Assembly: GCA_032622095.1 (NCBI GenBank)
Contig: CP136063.1
Location: 207,253,934 to 207,317,933, forward strand
Reading direction: 5' to 3'
DNA: 64,000 nucleotides
Origin: Siphonodentalium dalli
Taxonomy: Eukaryota; Mollusca; Scaphopoda; Gadilida; Siphonodentaliidae
Below are positions 47,840 to 59,125 of the stretch, piece by piece; positions within the stretch are counted from its first letter, which is position 1; each line of letters begins with the position of its first letter. Under the pieces are notes generated by a model. The model ran no database searches. It was not told the DNA's origin and worked only from the letters and a program-made list of their open reading frames with translations. The position numbers were made by a program, and so were the translations under genes.

Positions 47840-50229
47840 TTATGAGAAACGGCCACTATCTAAAATAAACTTCTGTACCGCCAAGAATATTTCGGAATTT
47901 AATTTGTTTGGAAGTTCGTGAGATCCGTACAATAGAACATCGGTTGTTATCATACTTACTGGTAAGTTACTTAGAAGTTCTGATCTAATTCTGGCGTAAA
48001 GAGGGCATTGAAAGAAGAAATCGTAAGCTGATTCGGTTTCAAAGCTACCGCATTGACACAGTGGTGATTCTTTCAAGTGATTAAAGGTACTCAACCCGTA
48101 AAGAGGGTCCCCATCTCAACAGATTCCAACAACAACAATCCGATCAGAGGGTCCTATATTACTATTTCTTTGGCTTTGGGGGTAAAAAATATTTGATTCG
48201 AGTCGAGGAACCCATCAAACAAAGCTCAGAGTTATTAGATATTGATTTTTCAAATTTGTTATGTTCTCGAGATTAGTACTAATAACTGCCGTAATCTGCT
48301 CTGGATGTGTACTCAAAATCTATTCAAACAGACAAGGATGAATAACTCTAAAATCAAGTGGTAATTTTAACGCAATTTTTACTGAGTTCTGGGCCAGATA
48401 GTATTCCCGATAATGAAAAATAATAGATTTCTAAAATCGATATCTAACAAATCTGAGCTTTGATGGGTGACTTCCTCGAATCAAATATTTTTGACCCCCG
48501 AAGCCATTGAAATAGTAATTGAGAGGAGTTTTATCGGGTTGAGTACCTTTAATAACAAGGTCGCGGTTCAGGTTGCTGCAACCTAATCTGATACGAGTAT
48601 GATATATTTGGGCTTTCCTGGAATAACACTGAAGATAAAAATTTGCAATTTTCGCACGGTCAATGTTTAGTTTACGCTTAAATTCTTCGAGTGTGTTTGA
48701 CGATTTTATTGAATTCGATAAACTATTCCATGCTCGTGTAGCCGATGGCAAAAACGTATTCATGTAAATGTCTCTGTTGCTGCCAGGCGGGTGGATACTA
48801 ACAATGTCTAAAATTGTAACCAGATGAAGTGGAATCGGGAGGAATAATGTTTTATAGATAAGACGGAGCTTGGTTACTAGTCATTTTGAAAAATTGTATC
48901 ATTTTCTGTTTTGTTCTACGTGAGGCAATTGTTTCCCAGTCGGTTTCTAATAGTAAGTTGCGATCGCTGGTACTTCTCGTGGCCCCAATGACAATTCGTG
49001 CCATTTCATACTGAATATCTTCGATATAATCGCTCATATATTTTGGTATGTTATCCCATACTGGTGATGCATATTCGAGAGTGGGTCTAACAAAAGCAAG
49101 ATATATATTTTCAAGGGTCTTTCTGCTCAGTCTGAATTTGTGCTTCCTAATCATATTTACCTTTTTCCATGCCCTATCGGTGATGTTACTTATGTGAGTT
49201 TCCCATGAACCGATGTTGTCGAAAGTAAGACCAAGATGTTTGTGATTTTCTACTTCAGTTATGTGAGAATCAGCCATGATTAGGGGTGGGTGAACTATAT
49301 TTGTAGATTTCCTCGATATCATTAAAACTTCAGTTTTGAGGGGATAAAATTTTACAAGCCATTTTTTGGACCAATCGACAATAGTGGCAATGTCTCTATT
49401 AATTATTTCAGCCGCTAAAACAGGGTTCTCGACATATAAATATATTGATGTATCATCAGCAAATCGACGTATGTTGCACGTGATGTTTTCGGTTATGTCG
49501 TTAATGTAAATCAGGAATAACAGTGGGCCTAATATTGAGCCTTGAGGCACACCTGCGGAAACATTTTGCCAATCGGAACTAGCATTATCAACTATAACTC
49601 TCTGTTGACGACATTCAAGATAAGATGAAATTAGTTCATATACTTTACCCTTTATTCCTAGTTTCCTAAGCTTAAACAGGATACCTTTGTGCCAAACCTT
49701 GTCAAAGGCTTTGCTTATATCACAAAAAAATACATCGAATTTCTTTACCTTCGTCCAGAGATCTGCTAATATAGTCATATATGTCAGTAAGCTGATATAC
49801 TGTAGAGTCACATTTTTTGAATCCAGATTGGTAAACAGAAAGTAACTTATTTTCGTCTAGGTATGTCCAAAGATATTTGTAAATGCACTTCTCATAGGTT
49901 TTAGATATACAGCTCAGAAGTGAAATAGGGCGGTAGTTCGCTATTACGCTTGGGTCACCATTTTTAAAAATGGGAGTCACATTGGATTTTTTCCATTCAT
50001 GCGGATAGTAACTCTTGTCAGTGAAAATATTAAAGAAATGGAAAAGTGGTTCAGAAAGAGACGAAGCACACTGTTTTAGCACACGTGGGCTAATATAATC
50101 AGGACCACAGGCTTTGGACACTTTCCACTTTTTAAGAGCGTTGAAAACGTCGACTGTTGTAATTTTTGTAATATGAATGTTGCTTCTAGGAGAGTGGCAG
50201 AGTTCCATCTCTGAATAGAGAGCACACAT
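47840..50229 (-). pseudogene. LINE family C, polymerase to C-terminus, split by a TTAA element
   Basis: Minus-strand order: NALKKWKVSKACGPDYISPR, NYRPISLLSCISKTYEKCIY, YQSGFKKCDSTVYQL; a frameshift near 49725 in an A-rich run; FFCDISKAFDKVWHKGIL, SAGVPQGSILGPLLFLIYIN, FADDTSIYL (FADD at 49463-49452), HKHLGLTFDN, FVRPTLEYASPVWD; stops near 48850 and 48790; FLPSATRAWNSLSNSIKSSN; then LNRDLVI. A TTAA-flanked element (48081-48552) interrupts, and the frame resumes as HLKESPLCQCGSFETESAYD and FFFQCPLYARIRSELL, ending at 47840. CR1/jockey-like by motifs. The endonuclease is absent. Confidence 0.92.
48081..48552. mobile_element. TTAA-flanked inverted-repeat element in a LINE
   Basis: TTAA lies at both ends (48081-48084 and 48549-48552), followed inward by the 14-base TIR AGGTACTCAACCCG. 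Both ends continue into related arms (a TACTATTTC then GG(C/T)TT(T/C)GGGGGT region, AAATATTTGATTCGAG, CCATCAAA, AGCTCAGA) in inverted orientation. Removing the element with one TTAA joins LNRDLVI to NHLKESPLCQCG in one frame, so the insertion is precise. No transposase. piggyBac-type target choice is inferred from TTAA. Related arm at 3365-3480. Confidence 0.85.
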
Positions 50230-52113
50230 TTAGTAAATAACTGGCAATGTCTATTAACAGGCAATGTACATTTCCATCGTATGGAGAGCTGTGATATACT
50301 GGGTGTGTGGTGCTCCAAAGAGCGAACGACAAGAGATTTTCTATGGGCAGTGAATAAACTGATATGAATGTGTTTACGCCACGCCGATCAAATATCACAT
50401 CCCAAAGATGGTTGCGCATGCTGGTCACAGCAAACGAAGAACAGTTGAATGCGTGAATCATCTCATTGTTGTATAGGGTCCCACACATTTTGCACATAAT
50501 ATTATTGGGATATGTAGTTTTATTCATTAGCAGGGCCATATGTCTGAGTTCAGCAAATCGATGGCGGTTAGCACCAAGCAGGTACCAGAGGTTCCAGATT
50601 TTGAGAGGATCGCAGTGACATTTAGAGAAGAATTGAAGGCACTGCTCGCTGTCGATAGATAGAGACCATTCTCGCCTATAACTTTCACGAATTGTGGTGT
50701 TCACGACGAGTTTCCATTGGCTTATGCCAGGGAATATACCTGTGTCCAGAAAGTCTGTGAGGAAATGTAACAGTTGGTACTTTTCAAGAATCGCAAGAAT
50801 TTCATTAGCGAACCATGTGACAACACGGCCATAAAGAATACGTTGATACACTTTCACCAAGAATATTTTCAGTGCAGTCTGATGTTTGCGTGGAAGGTGG
50901 ATGAGATTTCCGAGAAATTTTAACTTTCTGGCATGAATTTCCTTCTGAATAGGCATTACGCCAACCAAGCCCAAAGCTACATTAGTCCGCGTGCGAGTTG
51001 GTAGTCTTTGCGCACGTGATTGACACAAGTTTTCAGAGATTTTTCTAAACGATTGATGGCACCAACATTGTCTAGCGGCATCAGTTCAGATCCAAGAAGT
51101 GCCTTTGGAAGTGCAACAGTTTTAAAAAGTTTTGCCAGAACACAAGGAGAACTCGACTTTATCAGCTGTCCAGCAAAACCGAAGTAAGTCTTGCGTAATT
51201 TTTCAGCCATCAGTTCAGCGCGGTGTGTTGACGCCGAGAAATTCCCTTGCATAATCCCTAGGTGGATGTACTCGGCGTCCTCAGCAAAGGCGTTCGAACC
51301 AAGGTTCCATACTCTGTTAGAGGAGTTGTGCTGAACACGAGACTCGTTAAAAACGACAACCCTGCTCTTACTGCTTGAGAACGTAAAACGCCATTTTACA
51401 CTGTATTGGTAGCAGGTGTCTAACATGACGTCTAATCCTCGTTTGCTGAGTGATATAAGTGATATGTCATCGGCTGTCGTAGGGGCCGCGCAAGACATCT
51501 CTTGTAGAACAACACCCTCGATCAGTTCAGAGAGTTCTTCCAGCAATTCATTGATGTATGCAAGATAAACAAACGGCGATGTCACTGCCCCCTGGCGAGT
51601 TCCTTGTGATACAGGGAAAGCACCAGACACGCAACTGTTGTGAATCACACGGCTTGTACAGCCATTGTGCATGTTACGAAGAATTCCAAGTTTACTAAGC
51701 TTGAGCAGAAGACCAGCGTGCCAGACTTTATCGAAGGCCTTATGCGAGTCAAGAAAGCAGACATAGGCCCTAGATCCCATGTCCGACGCGTAGTTTATTG
51801 CTTCTTGTAAGAGAAACGATGTCATAGAACAGCTCACATTTTTTTGAAATCCATTCTGTTGTTGGCAAGGAAAATTATCTGTTATTGAACTGCTAAGTAA
51901 ACGGTTCAGAAGAATCCCTTCGAAGACCTTATAAATAACTGACAGTAGCGTGATAGCTCTATAGCTGTCTGGACTATCTGCAGGTTTCGGATCACCCTTG
52001 AACCGCGGGATGATTAAGCCAATCTTCATTGCAGGAGGAATGTGTTCCAAAGAAAGAATTCCATTAAACAAAGCCTGTAGAGCGCCCTTTGCAGAGTCTG
52101 GAGCAAACAACAA

Positions 52114-53966
52114 GGCCGGATTCGTCATCTCCGGTTTAAACCTACGAGTTTAAACCTGGTTTAAACCTACATTGGCGGTCCAGCCAAACCGGGTCTAAGG
52201 CGGCGTTTTTGTCGGTCAGTTGCCAGCTAATTGACAACTCGATTCGGTTATATGATTATGCAATCAAACTACCCTCTTACCAATCAGACCAAAATATAGG
52301 ACGATCATAAATTATCGTGACCGCGTGCTCGCTCAATGGATTTATTCATTGAGAAACAAGTATCGCTTATTGACTATTAATCCGATCTCATTCTGTGTTT
52401 AAATCAATTGAACAAAGGTCATGTCTCTCAACACGAGTTTCACGCTCTGTTCATCACTTTGTTTGTGATAGATTTCTGCAAGATGCTTCACCCGCAAAGA
52501 CAAAATTTGGTGTACTTACATGTATATCTGTATAAATTAAATGGTATAGGAGCTGTCTATCTGTATGTCCATTTTTCTGTTCACAACTGTTCTCCAATAC
52601 CCCTGGACCGATTTCAATTAAATTAGGTGTGGTGATTTGTGTGGTATAATGGCGTTAGGTTTTAAAAATTTTGATTTAAAAATAAGAAAATATATAATTT
52701 AAAAATAATGAAAAAATTGTGTTAAATTGTGTAAGGAGTTGAATATAAAAAGAAACAAAATTTTAATTTAAATTAACATTTGTTTGTTTTAAATTTAATT
52801 AAATTGTTTTTTATATTAAAATGTTCAAATGGTCAAAATGTTTGCAAAGCCCCTCTGGCGCTGAATAAAGTCTCCATAATCGAGTCAATCCTGGACCAAG
52901 AGGCCAGTCAAGTAAAGGAAATATGCTTATGGGGGCACACATAGGCGGCATCTGAACTGTTGGAAGTGGGCAACCATGCATAGGGACAGCTTTAAATAAA
53001 GAAATATATTACATGCGTTGATTTTCTTTCAATTTCATAAATTTCCCGTCATGCAGAAAATTAAAAAGGTTCCCAGGTTTTTAACTGGTAGAATATTATG
53101 GGAATTTATGGGCGTAGCCAGAGTAGAGCTTTGTGGCATGATTTACATCAAAATAAATTATCAAATTTGACTCATATTGCAATATAAGTTTAGGATTGCA
53201 AACTATGTGTATATCATATCTGGTTAAGCAGTAGTATCGTTTTGGTGTCAAAATTAAAACGTTGAACCCTTCAAACGAATTCGTAGAAAACACCAGTATT
53301 TGTGATTGCCACAAGCCAAAAGAAAAAAACCACAAGTTAGTTGTAAAAATCATATATTTAGGAAATTGTCCATATCTGAGCAAAGCTCACGTGCGAATGA
53401 ATCAACTGTGACATGATCACACCAGTCGGCAATCGCCACTTAGACACGCCCTCACTCGAGATTACTTACAGCTCCACCCTTTGACTGATTGCTTGACAAT
53501 TCTAAACCGCGATGAAGAAAAGACGGATTCGTCATCTCAAGTTTAGCCTCGATAAAGCTGGTTTAGCTGGACCGCCGAATTAGATGGTTTAGTTGCCGGT
53601 TTAAGCTTATAAAACGCAAAAACAATAATGAAATTGACAAAAACTTATCCCCATACGCTTTATATGTGTGACTGCTTCTCGCTTATAAACTTCCAATCAA
53701 AATATGACCGCTGTCGTAATTATTGATTGTCGCAATCAATGAAACGAGGCGGTCCGCATTAGCAAAGTACGTTTAATGATCTCGACGATACAGAGACACT
53801 ACTGCTAAACCACTGGTCTGGCTGGACCAGGTTTAAACCAGAGATGACGAATGCGTCACTTAGACCTGCGGTCTCGGGTTTAAACCACGGATTTTGCTGA
53901 CTCACGGCGGTTTAAACCTAGAGGTTTACGTAGACCAGGTTTAAACCTGAGATGACGAATCCGGCC
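52114..53966. mobile_element. 1.85-kb TIR element in a LINE, 3-bp target duplication
   Basis: The TIR GGCCGGATTCGTCATCTC is at the left, with its complement at the right, flanked by CAA at 52111-52113 and 53967-53969. Removing the element and one CAA restores the LINE frame across the joint (NEHL then LFAPDSA). Ends contain several GGTTTAAACC palindromes. GG-C-type ends and a 3-base duplication fit PIF/Harbinger-like elements, though the usual target is TWA rather than CAA. No transposase frame was found, so it is non-autonomous. It contains a smaller related element. Confidence 0.8.
53522..53857. mobile_element. Nested related TIR element
   Basis: The left end GACGGATTCGTCATCTC and right-end complement GACGCATTCGTCATCTC enclose 336 bp with GGTTTAAACC and GGTTTAGCTGGACCGCC motifs similar to the outer element's edge. 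It is probably a short relative of the outer element inserted within it, or an internal duplication of its end. Confidence 0.6.
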
Positions 53967-54219
53967 CAAATGTTCGTTCATCACACAGTCGAGTCCTCCT
54001 GACTTGTTGCGTTTGAGTGATTTAATTACATTGTGGATTTCACTGAGTGTTACGGGATGAGAAAGACTACAGTCGTTGTAATCTTCATGCGAAGGAGAAA
54101 ATATTGCATCAAGTTCTGACTGAACCTGGTCTGCAAATGGTTGGGACCCGTGCTGGTCCTCGGAGAACAGTTCGGCAAAATATCTCATCCAACCTGACAA
54201 TATGTCTGACGGATCTCTT

Positions 54220-55045
54220 TCAACACCTTCGCCGAAATTCATTGCAGTTGAAGGCGCTGATGAGTTTATGACTTTCCAGAAGGACCTTATACAAAGGTAT
54301 AAATCGTCTTCTCAGTGAACATATTGCGTCACAATTCATGATATAGTGGTATTCGTCTCCAACTCTATCTCCGCTGCACAAGTTACAGAATTGAGTGTTT
54401 CTGGATTCATTCCATGTACTAGTCTCAATGGGTAAGTGATGGCTTCTGCATCTGAACCTAGCCATAGTTCTGACGTACTTCAAAGACGTGCTATTTAAAT
54501 AACGTTTGGCTCTAAAATCGGTTTTGAAAACCTTATATAAAGAACATTTACTCATATATAATTTACTCGTCTGTGCCAATCTGTTATATAATGTGTGACT
54601 AACGAACTTTTAACGGATTCTCTCAACCAAGATGATTCAACACGTTCCGACATTTGTATGTCCCACAGGTAACAATGATCAGTTTTCAGTAAAATGTTTT
54701 CAACATGCGATATCCATGGGTGCATAAATGTCATATTTCTAAACAAGCGTAATAAGTACGAATATAAAATTCGTTAATTTTTTTTTCTCTCCTGCGTTAA
54801 CAACATTTGCGCAGTAGGTTATCATCCTAGTATCAATATCAACACGGAGGGGACAAACGCCTGTTTCCCCATATACCATGACATCTGGTGTGCTCGATTT
54901 CAAATTCAAAATAAACTTCAGTTATTTAATTTGCAGTCTATCAAGTTCATGTATGTCTTGGTAACCCCTAATCTCACATCCATATAAGAGAATCGGTTTA
55001 ACGGTTTTGGAGAAAAGTTCTATTTTCTGTAGTATAGGTATACAA
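54220..55045 (-). pseudogene. LINE family A fragment (subgroup of 37408-38650)
   Basis: From 55045: CIPILQKIELFSKTVKPILL, YGCEIRGYQDIHELDRLQIK, an in-frame TAA, LKFILNLKSSTPDVMVYGET, CPLRVDIDTRMITYCANVVN. Then, with frame breaks, HPWISHVENILLKTDHCYLW and RFRCRSHHLPIETSTWNES, ending with the zinc motif CNLCSGDRVGDEYHYIMNC (CX2CX9HX4C). The 5' side is cut by the palindromic element at 55047. The 3' side runs into the truncated start of the family B LINE at about 54290. Confidence 0.85.
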
Positions 55046-55046
55046 A

Positions 55047-55335
55047 CTTCTTAACGTTATTGCACGGGTTTGTTGTGACGCGACGGTAAACGAGAACCGG
55101 GTTCGAGCGCAATAAGGTTAACATGTTCACAAAGCTGTATTGTTCTATGTGTATTGCACACCATGAGGATTGTAGATTGTAGCATACTAACATTTATGTC
55201 GATATTGTTCTATTTAATTGAACAAACGCGTGATTTATGTAGACTATATAAACCTAATCATTTAGTAAATATAGTTGCTGCTAAAGTTGACGTCATTAAT
55301 GTATTGATCGAGTGTGCAATAAAACGTATTATCGA
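55047..55335. mobile_element. Palindromic element, inverted copy 2
   Basis: Matches 14205-14650 in reverse, including TTAACGTTATTGCACG, GTAGCATACTAACATTTA, TTTAATTGAACAAAC and GAGTGTGCAATAAAAC. About 190 bases of the first copy are missing, including one palindrome arm. It abuts the broken edge of a LINE frame at 55045, so it probably inserted there. Confidence 0.7.
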
Positions 55336-55518
55336 TCTATTTTGACCAAAATTTCAAAACCTCCACTGACCTTTAATGGTGCACTGATCGTTAAGATAGT
55401 AAAAAGTATGTCCCCAAGGCAAGTGTCAGCTTATCAGTGGAAAGAAATAAATTAAAAACATTGCTTGCAATCGGCACCATTCGTCTAGAAATGGCATCCC
55501 GGGAATCCACAGAAAACA

Positions 55519-55562
55519 TCCATCTAATCATCTAATCATCTAATCATCTAATCATCTAATCA
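55519..55562. repeat. (CATCTAAT)n octamer repeat
   Basis: Five tandem CATCTAAT units. Confidence 0.95.
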
Positions 55563-55611
55563 TAAGATCGTAGTTGAGAACTGTATCGACTGCTTTTGGT
55601 GGGAAAAGGCA

Positions 55612-56211
55612 GCACTCTAAATATAGCACCAAGGGAACGTTGGGTAAATTTTACCCAAGGTTGGGCAATGTTTTTACTCAACGCAGGTTAACCCTTTACC
55701 CAACAAACCGGCCAAACCGGCCAAATAAAGCTTCAACAGCCTAAAATATCTTGGGTCTGTCTCAATAGAACCATACAAATATGGATATCATTGGAACCGG
55801 CTCCTTGACCACATTGTGATAGTTACAGTTATGCCCTGTGCCAATGCATTCTCTTATATATGCGAGTCGACCATAGGTCGCCTCGCATATATAAGAGAAT
55901 GCATTGGCCTAAAAAAAATCTTTTTTTAACACTTTTTACCATTTTTTCTTACATTCTTTAACAATTTTATAATTTTTAATGTGTTAAGCCAATGCATTCT
56001 CTTATATATGCGAGGCGACCTATGGTCGACTCGCATATATAAGAGAATGCATTGGCACAGGGCCCTTCTGTTGGGTAAAGGGTTAACAAGTTACCCAATA
56101 TAAATTTCCCTTCTGCATTGGGCGATTTTTTGTACCCAACAATTAATATTGGGTAAATTGTTACCCTGCGTTGAGTAAAAACTTTGCCCAACGTTCGCGT
56201 GGTGCTATATG
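55612..56211. mobile_element. Inverted-repeat element hosting the double-hairpin MITE
   Basis: The left flank (TATAGCACCAAGGGAACG, GTTTTTACTCAACGCAGG) and right flank (CCTGCGTTGAGTAAAAAC, CGTGGTGCTATATG) are inverted copies that enclose 55688-56086. The left arm also has an extra TTGGGTAAATTTTACCCAA palindrome. The TTAA of the inner element corresponds to GTTAACAA in the left arm, where the right arm has GGTAACAA. This is a nested insertion; the class of the outer element is unknown. Confidence 0.65.
55688..56086. mobile_element. TTAA double-hairpin MITE, copy 2
   Basis: Inverted copy of 16080-16479 at 399 bp, TTAA at both ends, hairpins at 55841-55907 and 55989-56055. It differs from copy 1 by a handful of substitutions (for example GACCACATTG against the complement of CAATGTGGTA). 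It lies inside another inverted-repeat element. The near identity implies recent mobility, presumably using a transposase encoded elsewhere. Confidence 0.85.
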
Positions 56212-57354
56212 TACCATTGTGTTGGGTACAATTTTACCCAACGCGATATAGAGTGCATGCTGCCTTTATTAGAGACGGTCATTGGAATTTTTGCTATCCT
56301 GACACAAATTAACAAGAGCATCGCTACGCCGTGGAAAAATACGCCCGTGGTAATTTCAACAAAGGGTGATGACTCACATACCATGTTTCATTTCATTCTG
56401 TTCGGACTTACTAATCATCCTGAAACGATAATTGAGTGCAAATTCCAACAAAAAAGGACGGAACTCTGGTGAAAATTCGAACTTGACCTGTATTTTGTGC
56501 TACAGTAAACCCACTTACCAAATTTCATTCCATTTAGTTCTGACTTACTAAGGTTATCATCCGGAAACGAAAAAAGCGAACAGACGGACAGACGGACCAA
56601 AAACATAAAACGTGCTAAGTTTGCTCTTCAAAGCCGACAAGTTTCCGAAAGCTCTACCACATGATGGGCCTGGTCACAAGTCAACAGTTAACGACTCTCA
56701 CAAGATAATTATTGTCGGACCCCCTTCATATCATCAATATGAATCTATTTGCATGAGACTATGTTCGTTTATACTCGTTTTATAATAGGTAAAGAATTAA
56801 TTAATAATTAATAAATTAATAAATTTTTTCCACGATAAACATTTTTATCAATTTTATCAATCTGGAGTATTTGAATGTGCAATTGGTGGCTTGATAATGT
56901 ACATGTCGTGTACAGCATAATTATGTACCAGCTTGTTCTGTCGTAAGTAACATAATTATATTGGCCATGAGAACAATATCTCATATCCTCATGTGCCACT
57001 CTACATGTACATGTACACGATGCAAACAGGACCTTGCTATATCTCGTTAGTCCAACAGCAGGTCAATTAACGCACAATTGTATACACGGTCTACGTACAT
57101 CGATACAATCTTATCGGCGATATAATCAGCGAGTATTGATACTTTATTGCGTAATGTCCGAACATGCCCGGATCGGCACAATGTGCGATAAGGCATATAC
57201 CATATGTGACACATTACGACAGACGTGCTCTGGCTTGTTTTGTCGTATTTTATATTGTGCGTGTGCACCATAGGTGAGAATATTTATATGCGTCAACTCC
57301 AATGGACGCCGTTTACCACCAGAAGAAGACATTCTCGTTGTGGCGTGAGTAGCA
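56212..57354. other. No gene recognised
   Basis: A frame at 56209-56472 (+) and one at 57034-57273 (+) are open without recognisable motifs. A short GACGGACAGACGGAC run at 56583-56597 is a minor simple repeat. Confidence 0.35.
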
Positions 57355-57780
57355 ATGGAACCAAGGATTGTTTTCAAACAGTTCGATATTATTCGAATCG
57401 AAGGTGATAATGACGTTTACAAAGCTTTGGCCGTTGGAATATACCAAGATGAGAACATATTTGATGCTGTTAAGTATTCAGTGAACAATTTCCTGCTCGC
57501 TAATGAACGGATTTTCCGTGGCGTTCCAGCGAGGATGCGGGCGGTTTGCGGTGCCTGTATGATGCTACAAAGAAGGATAAGGTTAATCCTCAGTACTCCA
57601 GATGATATCGGGAGATGCGTTGGGTTTGAAATCCGCCCGCCACAGAAGATTCCGGTGATGCCTTCGTTGTGTGGTAGGGGACACGTTGGGTGCCCCGTGA
57701 CGTTATTGTGGGAGGATAGAAAACGTTTCCACGCTGTGTGCCCTTTAGATGGTTGCGGAATGGATATGTTCTATTGGTGA
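57355..57780 (+). CDS. OTU-like domain protein without catalytic cysteine
   Basis: A 141-codon frame with an in-frame TGA just upstream of the ATG. Residues 16-56 (EGDNDVYKALAVGIYQDENI, then AVKYSVNNFLLANERIF) follow the OTU protease pattern 'GDGNCLFRALS...LR..VV.YM..N'. The active-site cysteine position is Val21. Near the C-terminus PVTLLWEDRKRFHAVCPLDG matches the OTU strand that carries the catalytic His (H126 here). The middle (MRAVCGACMMLQRRIRLIL) fits the 'E..ALA.LL...I.I' helix-strand. If the assignment holds, the protein could bind ubiquitin-like partners but not cleave them, or be a decayed copy. OTU domains occur in host and transposon genes; no neighbour settles which. Confidence 0.4.
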   Translation: MEPRIVFKQFDIIRIEGDNDVYKALAVGIYQDENIFDAVKYSVNNFLLANERIFRGVPARMRAVCGACMMLQRRIRLILSTPDDIGRCVGFEIRPPQKIPVMPSLCGRGHVGCPVTLLWEDRKRFHAVCPLDGCGMDMFYW

Positions 57781-58424
57781 CAAAGTGACGGATCTATATC
57801 GGAATCGGACCCCACCAAGACAAAATTAATGCCAATATGTGCTCTGAAAATGACACTTGATATCTTGTCAAGACTGTTTTCTAAATGTTTATGTGTGTGG
57901 TATTGTTTGGTATCTGCTGACCACATCGATCATATATACATGTTCCAGAGTTCTGTGAGACATTATAGAGATTATATAATTTATAACGTTATTGAATACA
58001 GGTATATATGTATGGATCACGAGCTATATTTGTTCACAATTGCATGTACTATTCGTCTCATAATTATTTGGATCATCACGATTCAGAACGAGTGAGCAGT
58101 CGATTATTGCCTATAAAATTTAGACGATGGAATTCCACCGTATAGAACAACCAATTCCCACATTGGAGCGAGAATCAGACACGCGCTGAAATTCTTTACT
58201 GGGCGGAAATGTGCGTTATATACACCAGGTATACATCAACTAACAAAATTACGTACAATCTCAATCCTAAGTAGAATTCTAACGCCATGACAAAATTTTC
58301 CTCAAAAATCGTAAAAGTTCTTAGTTGTGTTACTTGTGCCACGAATGAAATGAACGGATTTATTCATTGTCAAAATTTCTTTGGTAATCGTTATAACACT
58401 GCAATCATCAAGAAGACGGCGTGG
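57781..58424. other. No gene recognised
   Basis: No supportable gene or shared repeat. Confidence 0.4.
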
Positions 58425-58641
58425 TACAGTAATTCTCTAAATAATCGAATCCTTAACCACAGCAGAATTATGGGTAACTTTTCAGGATTTAGTCGGAAAT
58501 ATGGCTTGTTGCTATTCATCGGAAAGCTCTCGGTGAGAGCTTTCCGACGAATGGCAACAAGCCATATTTCCGACTAAATCCTGAAAAGTTACCCATAATT
58601 CTGCTGTGGTTAAGGATTCGATTATTTAGAGCATTACTGTA
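58425..58641. mobile_element. TA-flanked inverted-repeat element, copy 2
   Basis: Begins TACAGTAATTCTCTAAATAA and ends with the complement, giving two arms of about 108 bp that are almost perfectly complementary, with GAGCTTTCCG..CGGAAAGCTC at the centre. Copy 1 at 13501-13655 has shorter, more diverged arms. The near-perfect hairpin suggests recent origin or arm conversion. Tc1/mariner-type ends inferred from TA plus CAGT. Confidence 0.85.
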
Positions 58642-59125
58642 TGAATCCCACAGTCGTGTAGCCTAAATTCGTTCCATATATTTAACCCAATGCATATAGC
58701 TGTTTTTGTTTATTTATTTGTTTATTAATTGATTAATTTCCATACATATTTACACGTACTTTTGTAATAAAGTTATGTCAAACATTATGCTGGGGTATTC
58801 AAATCCTTCCAACATGCACACCGTAGGTATTCGCATATATCTTATATATACAAATTAACCCACAGCGTAAGTCTTGAGATATTTACTTAATAACTTGTTC
58901 TATTTACGATATAATTTATTAGCTCATTATAGGTCATAATTATAATGATATTGAATCAATATAATACAGACTATGATAATGCATAATATACTATACAAGC
59001 ATGCACGGGTTGTGGGAGAGGGTGGGATCGAAGCTGACTTTCAGTCGAAATTGTGGCGTGGTGCATGTTATAGTGGTTCTATTAATGAGGTTTCATTATT
59101 TTACAGAAGACATAGCATCTATACA
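58642..59125. other. No gene recognised
   Basis: AT-rich, with short frames only. Confidence 0.4.

Larger units (their letters stand above)
50186..54290 (-). pseudogene. LINE family B, TADD active site, split by a TIR element
   Basis: Starts near 54290 (FWKVINSSAPSTAMNFGEGV), with DILSGWMRYFAELFSED and VTLSEIHNVIKSLKRNKSGG. It is interrupted at 53969-52111 and resumes with LLFAPDSAKGALQALFNGIL, PDSYRAITLLSVIYKVFEGI, QQNGFQKNVSC, CFLDSHKAFDKVWHAGL, VSQGTRQGAVTSPF and PTTADDISLISLS. It shifts frame near 51003, then reads LPTRTRTNVALGLVGVMP and the zinc-like motif CKMCGTLYNNEMIHAFNC, ending at 50186. The active site has T where F or Y is usual. Same family as 34856-36264. Endonuclease missing. 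Confidence 0.9.
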
